Assembly: GCA_005879775.1 (NCBI GenBank)
Contig: VBJX01000033.1
Coordinates: 1,368 to 12,894 of the forward strand
Reading direction: 5' to 3'
DNA from: Chloroflexota bacterium
Lineage (GTDB): Bacteria > Chloroflexota > Limnocylindria > QHBO01
Length of the DNA: 11,527 nt
The notes under the pieces are model-generated. The model saw only the letters and a list, made by a program, of their open reading frames with translations, was not told where the DNA came from and made no database searches. Positions 7,114 to 11,527 of this stretch are shown here, in pieces. Every line of letters starts with the position of its first letter. Position 1 is the stretch's first letter. A program made the position numbers and the translations under genes.

Positions 7114-9336
7114 CTATTCGAGGACGACGCGGACGATCCGGTCGGGGGTCAAGACGAAGGCAGCGGGCGGACCGTCCGGAACGGAGCTGACCTCGAAGGC
7201 CAGCACGTGGTCGAGCAGGCCGGCCCGCGGACCGCTGGCGGGGGCCAGCCATTGCTTGACAAAGGCGCCATCGGCCCGCTGGAAAGCGATGATCCGCGCG
7301 TTGGCCGCGTCGTACACGTAGAAGAGGTCGCGGTCGCCGATCGTGGCCCCGTCGATCAGGCGGTAGTCCCGCGGGTGGCGCACCTCGCCGTCAGGCGGCG
7401 GGTCGAGCGAGAAGTCGCCCTGCGGGAGCGGCAGTCCAAAGTTGACCCGCGTGACGGTCCCGGCTTGCAGGAGCCACAGGTTGGCATCGACGAACAGGTC
7501 ACGGGCCTCCGCTGCCGGAAGGTCGGGCTTCTCCGTCAGGAATGGCTGCGGGACGCTCGGGTAGGTGACCGGCAGGCTGGTGCCGGGTGACCACTTGAGG
7601 ACCTCGCCGCTCGCGCCGTCGACGGCATAGAGGTTGAAGATTTCCAGCGGGGGCCGATTCTGGAGCGCCGTCAGCAGGTGCGTGGCCGGAGAGAGCTTTG
7701 CGATCTCAGGCAGGACCAGGGCGTGGGGCAGCTGCTCGACGAGGTCGAAGCGCCAGGCCTGGTGCTGCCGATCGACGAGCACCACGTCAGTCGCGGCGGT
7801 GGCCAGCAGCCACGGCGCCCCGGCGGTCAGGCTGCCCACCTTCTGCCCGGAGCGATAGACGACTGCCCCGACGCCGGTTGCCGGGTCGACCCGGATCAGG
7901 CGCCCGCGGCCGACCTCGGCGACCCACAGGCTCCCGTCGCTGGCCACGACCATGTCGCGCGCCTCCTCGTCGGGGAAGGCGGTCGCCAGGTCAGCGACAG
8001 TCGACGCCTCACCGATGCGGGTGACCACGTAGATCGTGTCCAGGCCACGGTCGACGACAAGCTGCATCGCACCCATCGAGGAGGCGGGAATCCCTGCTGC
8101 CTCGGCGCGCGCGATGGCCGCGAACGCCGAGTTGAGCAGCTCCTTGGCATGCTCCGGGTCACGGTCGATCAGGTCGCGCCCCTCCACCCGCTCGGCGACG
8201 TGGGCGAGCGCCTCCTGCGCCTCGACGATCGCGGCGCGCGCCACGCTGGCACGCAGGATCGCCTCGGTCGGCCTGGGTTTCGGCAGGCTGGCGACCGTGG
8301 CACCCACGGCCAGCAGTGCGGCCACGGCCGCGATCCCGATGAGCCCCCGCCGCCGGCGGCGGCTCTCCTCCCGCAGCTCGGTGCGCGGGATGCTGCGGGG
8401 ATACTCGGGGCGTCGCCGCGGCACGAAGGCCAGCACGATGTTCAGCCCGTAGAGGATCCCGCGCCCGATCGCCGCCTGGGCCGCGTCAATCCCCTCCGCC
8501 GCACGATGCAGAAAGCGGCCGATGGCGTCCGCCAAAGGCACGGGACTCTGGTCGGGGAGCCCGGCCAGCGGCTCGGAGGGGTGGACCGCTTCAAGGCGGG
8601 AGGTGATGGCGGTGGCCGGCAGCTCGACCAGCTCGATGGCCAGGATCGCGTCAGAGCCGCCGCCGCCCCGCACGCGGAAGACCTGGAGGAGATGCTCCAC
8701 GGCGGCGGCGGGACGCAGCCTGGTGAGCGCCTCCTGCAGCTGATCCGTACCGACCACGTCGGCGACGTTCCGCGACAGCAGCGCGAGGCGATCACCGGGC
8801 ACCAGGTCACCCTGCCACGTGAAGGGCGTCACCTCGAGCGCCTCGCCGAGCGTCTGGGCAACCTGGTGCTCGCGCTGGCGGGGATCCTCCTCAGCGGCGA
8901 GGGCAGGTGGCGGCAGCTCGTACATGTGGTCCTCGCGAACGATCACCGCCGATGCCGGACCCAGCTTGGCAACGTGTGCCTCGCGGCCGCGCACCACGAG
9001 CCCGATGACGCTCACCCCGCCGGAGCGTGGGATCCCGAGCCGGCGGCGCTGGTGGAAGAGCCTCCGGTTGGCGCCGGCCAGGGCCTTGGCCAGTGCGCCG
9101 AGCGCCCCGGTCGAGAGGTCGTAGTAGTAGTCGTGCTCCAGCACCTCGAGAGCCTCCCGCGCGGCGCGGGCCAGCGCGGCATCACCGCCGATCACCTGGG
9201 CGACGAGGAAGAGGCTCCCCTTGGTGCGGGCCTCGCTGCCGATCGTCGGCTCGTGGAAGCGGACCACGTCGCGACTGTCGGCCGCGCGCGCCTCCCCGGG
9301 CGGGAGCCCGATGCGGGTCGCCAGCCGCGTGCTCAT
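7114..9336 (-). CDS. Single-pass membrane protein: degenerate PP2C-like domain plus outside propeller-like domain
   Basis: 740 residues. Residues ~40-240 follow the PP2C (PPM) layout: FLVAQVIGGD (43-52, in place of VADGMGGH), GGVSVIGLVVRGREAHVAKLGPAS (in place of GTT..VANVGDS), GDRLALLSRNVAD (181-193, in place of GDRLLLCSDGLTD) and a final SDAILAIEL (228-236). The metal-binding Asp of the first and third motifs is replaced (Q47, R189), so it should be catalytically dead. A stretch 290-306 may lie on the membrane. RRRRR (326-330) then one helix (331-350) predicts N-in/C-out topology. A helical segment (357-415) and strand repeats such as GSLWVAEVGRGRLIRVDPATG and DLFYVYDAANARIIAFQ (430-740) suggest an NHL- or propeller-like sensor outside. 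Its ATG overlaps the dciA stop (ATGA). Function is unknown; signal reception without phosphatase activity is my inference. Confidence 0.75.
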   Translation of the reverse strand: MSTRLATRIGLPPGEARAADSRDVVRFHEPTIGSEARTKGSLFLVAQVIGGDAALARAAREALEVLEHDYYYDLSTGALGALAKALAGANRRLFHQRRRLGIPRSGGVSVIGLVVRGREAHVAKLGPASAVIVREDHMYELPPPALAAEEDPRQREHQVAQTLGEALEVTPFTWQGDLVPGDRLALLSRNVADVVGTDQLQEALTRLRPAAAVEHLLQVFRVRGGGGSDAILAIELVELPATAITSRLEAVHPSEPLAGLPDQSPVPLADAIGRFLHRAAEGIDAAQAAIGRGILYGLNIVLAFVPRRRPEYPRSIPRTELREESRRRRRGLIGIAAVAALLAVGATVASLPKPRPTEAILRASVARAAIVEAQEALAHVAERVEGRDLIDRDPEHAKELLNSAFAAIARAEAAGIPASSMGAMQLVVDRGLDTIYVVTRIGEASTVADLATAFPDEEARDMVVASDGSLWVAEVGRGRLIRVDPATGVGAVVYRSGQKVGSLTAGAPWLLATAATDVVLVDRQHQAWRFDLVEQLPHALVLPEIAKLSPATHLLTALQNRPPLEIFNLYAVDGASGEVLKWSPGTSLPVTYPSVPQPFLTEKPDLPAAEARDLFVDANLWLLQAGTVTRVNFGLPLPQGDFSLDPPPDGEVRHPRDYRLIDGATIGDRDLFYVYDAANARIIAFQRADGAFVKQWLAPASGPRAGLLDHVLAFEVSSVPDGPPAAFVLTPDRIVRVVLE

Positions 9337-9683
9337 CCCGGTCCGATGCGATCCGGCGCGCCGACCGAGACTGAGAGGCGATCGATCAGCATCGTCGCCC
9401 CTGGGCGCCCTGCCATGCGCTGGTTCACGTTCCGGACCAGGAGGTCCGCCCGGAGGGTGAGCTCCTGGGCCAGGATGGGCTCAGAGGCCTCGACCTGGGC
9501 AGTGCCGTTGACCACGCGGAGCAGGCGAGAAGTGATACCTCCGCGGTCGAGGCCGGCGGAGGCCATCGTCTCCTGCCAGGCCAGACGCGTCTGGGCCAGC
9601 GCGATCTGCTCGGCAGCTCCCGGACCGACGCAGGCGAGGAGGGCGCGCTGGACCGCCGCGCCCGCCTCCTCGGCGCGGCTCAT
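9333..9683 (-). CDS. DUF721/DciA-like protein
   Basis: 116 residues. The pattern matches the DUF721 family: an N-terminal helix, the conserved Trp in RLAWQETMAS (33-42), then VVNGTAQVEASEPILAQELTLRADLLVRNVNQRM (57-90), the strand-and-helix core, and a final strand DRLSVSVG. DUF721 includes DciA, which loads the replicative helicase in bacteria lacking DnaC, and the gene directly following recF is a usual location for it in high-GC bacteria. Similarity is moderate because the family is short and divergent, so the symbol is withheld. Its start overlaps the recF stop (ATGA, 9680-9683), and its stop overlaps the start of the PP2C-like gene in the same way (9333-9336). Translation of the three genes is therefore probably coupled. 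No strong Shine-Dalgarno precedes it. Confidence 0.75.
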   Translation of the reverse strand: MSRAEEAGAAVQRALLACVGPGAAEQIALAQTRLAWQETMASAGLDRGGITSRLLRVVNGTAQVEASEPILAQELTLRADLLVRNVNQRMAGRPGATMLIDRLSVSVGAPDRIGPG

Positions 9684-10867
9684 GCGACCCGTGGCGCCTG
9701 CACCAGGCGCCCCTCGCCGACCTGCCAGGTTGAGACCGCGGGTCGCCCGATGGGGAGTGCGGCGAGGTCGGCGACGGTCACCAGCACCTGGCCGCGCTGC
9801 AGCAGGAGGGCGAGCGTGCGCTCCGAACGCTCGGCGTCGAGCTCGCTGAAGACGTCATCCAGGAGCACGATCGGCATCGGCGCGCCGCCGGCGCCCAGCA
9901 GATCGGTCTCGGCCAGCTTCATGGCCAGGATGATGGTCCGCTGCTGGCCGCGGCTGGCATGGCTGGCCACCTCGCGTCCGGCCAGCTCCACGCGCAGGTC
10001 GTCGCGCTGCGGCCCGACGAGCGATACGCCGTTCCACAGCTCCTTCTGCCGGACCGCCAGGATCCGGCGCCGGAACGCCGCCGCCAGCTGCTCCGCATCG
10101 GGGAGGGTGTCAGCGGGGTCGCGCGGATTGGGGCGTTCCGGCCAAGCGTCCTTCAGCGTATCGGCATAGGTGAGGCGCACGCGCTCGCCCTGCTCCTCGG
10201 GAGGAGCAACCGCATCGTGGAGGGCCGGGATCCGAGCGTCGAGCTGCGCGACGAGAGTAAGGCGCGCGGCCATCACCCGCGATCCGACCTCGGCGAGCTG
10301 CTCGTCCCAGAAGGCGAGGCCGTCGCTGCCCGCCTCCTCACGTCGGATGGCGCGCAGCAGCGCGTTGCGCTGGGCGAGCACCCGAACCAGCTCGGCGAGA
10401 TCGTGGGCCGCGCGGCGGTTGGCCTGCGCCAGGATGGCGTCCATGAAGCGCCGCCGATCACCAGGCGCGCCGACCAGGAGGAGCATCTCCTCGGGGCGGA
10501 AGAGGACCGCGCGCACCGTCTCGCTCACGGCCGCCGGACGGCGCGCCAGTCCGTTGACCGTGACCCGCTTGCGGAGCTCGGCGGATCCCAGCGGGCCGGG
10601 AAGGATGAGCTCGACCCGGGCGGTGTCGGCCCCGTCGGAATTGGTCAGGTCGAGTCGCACCCGGGCGAAGGCGGCGCCGTGGCGCACCAGCTCGGATTCG
10701 GTCGCGGCTCGGTGCGAGCGGCCGGTGACCGCCACGAAGATCGCCTCGAGCAGGTTCGTCTTTCCGCTGCCATTCGGTCCGGCCACGATCGTCAGGCCCG
10801 GGTCGGGGCGCAGCTCGGCGGAGGGGTAGGAGCGGAAGTCCTCGAGGAGCAGCCGGGTCAGGCGCAC
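9680..10867 (-). CDS. recF: RecF, DNA replication and repair SMC-like ATPase
   Basis: 395 residues, a normal length for RecF. The start MRLTRLLLEDFRSY matches the conserved RecF N terminus (x-L-x-x-x-x-L-x-x-F-R-x-Y/N). Walker A is GPNGSGKT (30-37), with NLLEAI following. FRPEEMLLLVGAPGDRRRFMD (123-143) is the usual RecF middle motif. LVGPQRDDL (283-291) leads to the ABC-type signature SRGQQR (305-310), and Walker B is PIVLLDDVFSELD (332-344) with D337-D338. RecF binds DNA at gaps and, with RecO and RecR, promotes RecA loading in gap repair. The start is GTG, with GAGGA 7 nt upstream lying in the loop of a GC-rich hairpin, so initiation may be modulated by RNA folding. It sits 57 bp after dnaN, the ancestral order, and overlaps dciA by ATGA. 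Confidence 0.97.
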   Translation of the reverse strand: MRLTRLLLEDFRSYPSAELRPDPGLTIVAGPNGSGKTNLLEAIFVAVTGRSHRAATESELVRHGAAFARVRLDLTNSDGADTARVELILPGPLGSAELRKRVTVNGLARRPAAVSETVRAVLFRPEEMLLLVGAPGDRRRFMDAILAQANRRAAHDLAELVRVLAQRNALLRAIRREEAGSDGLAFWDEQLAEVGSRVMAARLTLVAQLDARIPALHDAVAPPEEQGERVRLTYADTLKDAWPERPNPRDPADTLPDAEQLAAAFRRRILAVRQKELWNGVSLVGPQRDDLRVELAGREVASHASRGQQRTIILAMKLAETDLLGAGGAPMPIVLLDDVFSELDAERSERTLALLLQRGQVLVTVADLAALPIGRPAVSTWQVGEGRLVQAPRVA

Positions 10868-10886
10868 GGGCGTGTCCTCACGCCCG
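10867..10886 (-). promoter_or_regulatory. RNA hairpin with the recF Shine-Dalgarno in its loop
   Basis: On the mRNA strand CGGGCGTG and CACGCCCG form a perfect 8-bp stem around the tetraloop AGGA. The loop is the core of the only good Shine-Dalgarno (GAGGA, 10879-10875) before recF, and the 3' foot of the stem touches the GTG start. Upstream, GCGGGC (10908-10903) can pair with GCCCGC (10896-10891), which can instead pair with GCGGGC (10887-10882) and break the Shine-Dalgarno hairpin. The alternative folds are visible in the sequence; any control of recF translation is inferred, and GC richness makes chance pairing common. Confidence 0.4.
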
Positions 10887-10910
10887 CGCCGCGGGCAGCT
10901 GCGCCCGCAT
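10878..10910 (-). CDS. Possible 10-codon minicistron before recF
   Basis: An ATG at 10910 opens a frame encoding MRAQLPAARA and stops at TGA 10880-10878, which overlaps the recF Shine-Dalgarno. The dnaN stop region (TAGGAG) supplies a weak Shine-Dalgarno about 11 nt before it. A ribosome ending here would sit over the recF initiation hairpin 10 nt before the GTG. It could equally be chance in a 57-bp GC-rich gap. Confidence 0.2.
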   Translation of the reverse strand: MRAQLPAARA

Positions 10911-10924
10911 CGGTCTTCGAGCTC

Positions 10925-11527
10925 CTACGAGGCGGTCCGGACCGGCATGATGACGTGCACGTAGTCGTCCTTGCCGATCCCGCGGATGACGCCGGGCGCC
11001 AGCGGCCCGGAGAGCTCGAGCGCGGCCTCCTCGGCGCCCAGGTTGGAGAGGACGTCGACCAGGTAGCGAGCGTTGAAGGCGATCGTCGTCGATTGGCCTT
11101 CGAGGGTGGCCTCCAGCGCGTCCGCCGCATCGCCCACGTCCGCCGCATGGGCCACGTCCGCCGCATGGGCAGTGGTCGCTACCCCGTCACCCGCCTCTCC
11201 GCCCAGTTCGATCTTGACGATGTTGGCGCTGTCCCGGGCGAAGATGCTGGCGCGCCGCGCCCCGGCCAGGAATGACTCGCGATCGAGGACCGCGCGGCTG
11301 GTATGGGCGGTTGGGATGACCGGCTCGTAGTTGGGGAATTGCCCCTCGACCAGGCGGCTGACGAGGTCGATCCCGGCCACGTGGAAGAGCACCTGGCTCT
11401 TGTTGGGGGTGACCGTGATCTCGATCGCCTCCTCCGCGTCGGGAAGGATCCGCATCAGCTCGGCGTAGGAACGCGCCGGTACCACGATCGTCATCTCGGG
11501 CGTGACCGGCTTGGTGAGCGTCAAGGT
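10925..11527 (-). CDS. dnaN: DNA polymerase III beta subunit (sliding clamp), 3' part; 5' end outside window
   Basis: 201 codons are visible and the frame is open at the right edge. Starts inside the window would cut through the domain, so the true start lies beyond it. The visible part covers the end of clamp domain 2 and all of domain 3: ELMRILPD, SRLVEGQFPNYEPVIP (about 57-72 from the edge), FLAGARRASIFARDSANIVKIEL, IAFNARYLVDVLSNLG and the C-terminal YVHVIMPVR, all standard DnaN motifs. The clamp rings DNA and tethers DNA polymerase III and other partners. An in-frame six-residue tandem repeat (AHAADV, AHAADV, GDAADA) lies in domain 3 between the strand NIVKIEL and the helix/strand before IAFNARYL. 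Compared with typical clamps this looks like one extra six-residue unit in a surface loop. It leads the dnaN-recF-dciA transcript, with 57 bp to recF. Confidence 0.97.
   Translation of the reverse strand, partial: TLTLTKPVTPEMTIVVPARSYAELMRILPDAEEAIEITVTPNKSQVLFHVAGIDLVSRLVEGQFPNYEPVIPTAHTSRAVLDRESFLAGARRASIFARDSANIVKIELGGEAGDGVATTAHAADVAHAADVGDAADALEATLEGQSTTIAFNARYLVDVLSNLGAEEAALELSGPLAPGVIRGIGKDDYVHVIMPVRTAS
11117..11170. repeat. 18-bp tandem repeat (3 units) inside dnaN
   Basis: CACGTCCGCCGCATGGGC occurs twice exactly (11135-11152 and 11153-11170), preceded by a third unit with three mismatches (11117-11134). The unit length is a multiple of three, so the dnaN frame is kept. It encodes AHAADV twice and GDAADA once. 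Confidence 0.9.

Noticed and set aside
7678..9849. Long plus-strand open frame (723 codons) opposite the PP2C-like, dciA and recF genes
   Set aside because: Its translation is a low-complexity Arg/Gly/Asp/Gln-rich string with no domain, and it covers well-supported minus-strand genes. Long antisense frames are expected in GC-rich DNA.
10891..10908. GCGGGC/GCCCGC stem as an intrinsic terminator after dnaN
   Set aside because: No U tract follows, and the recF start is close downstream in the same direction. Alternative folding is a better description.
11117..11170. Tandem 18-bp units considered as a CRISPR or iteron array
   Set aside because: Units are contiguous without spacers, keep the dnaN reading frame and lie inside its coding sequence.
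9959..11275. Plus-strand open frame (438 codons) opposite recF and dnaN
   Set aside because: It lies across two unmistakable genes, has no recognisable motif, and its repeat-like residues simply mirror the dnaN tandem repeat.

Overview
This is a GC-rich bacterial chromosomal window with tight gene packing, ATGA start/stop overlaps and GTG starts. Gene content suggests a Gram-positive-like or monoderm high-GC lineage. My best guess is Chloroflexota (Limnocylindria-like soil or freshwater groups), because it combines a dnaN-recF-DUF721 cluster, a RYLPIWIG-type bifunctional nuclease protein and very large phospholipid-carrier-dependent glycosyltransferases. This taxonomic call is an inference with low to moderate confidence. 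No rRNA, tRNA, insertion sequence or CRISPR array was seen.

Region 1 (1-1099, + strand) is an envelope-stress type pair. The first gene is the 3' part of a toastrack/LiaF-like beta-helical protein. It is coupled by ATGA to a PspC protein that carries a LiaF-like membrane domain at its C terminus.

Region 2 (929-6536) is a lipid-linked glycosylation module. A giant minus-strand membrane protein of about 1571 residues fuses a Gpi18-like GT-C module to a protein O-mannosyltransferase (PMT/GT39) module. A propeller-like block of about 350 residues is inserted in the first extracytoplasmic PMT loop. Its last ~56 codons run antisense through the 3' end of the PspC gene. Divergently across about 115 bp lies a polyprenyl-phosphate-sugar synthase-like GT2, the expected maker of the lipid-linked donor for such enzymes.

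Region 3 (6540-11527, - strand) is the replication/recombination cluster, read from the right edge: dnaN (5' end outside the window), recF, a DUF721/DciA-like gene, a membrane protein with a catalytically dead PP2C-like domain and an outside propeller, and a BFN/DUF151 gene. recF, dciA and the PP2C-like gene are joined by 4-bp ATGA overlaps. The PP2C-like gene sits where gyrB is often found in other bacteria. The dnaN-recF gap holds a hairpin with the recF Shine-Dalgarno in its loop, mutually exclusive stems and a possible 10-codon minicistron. dnaN itself carries an in-frame 18-bp tandem repeat.

The strongest candidates for something undescribed are the double GT-C fusion with the inserted propeller, and the pseudophosphatase-propeller receptor translationally coupled to recF/dciA.
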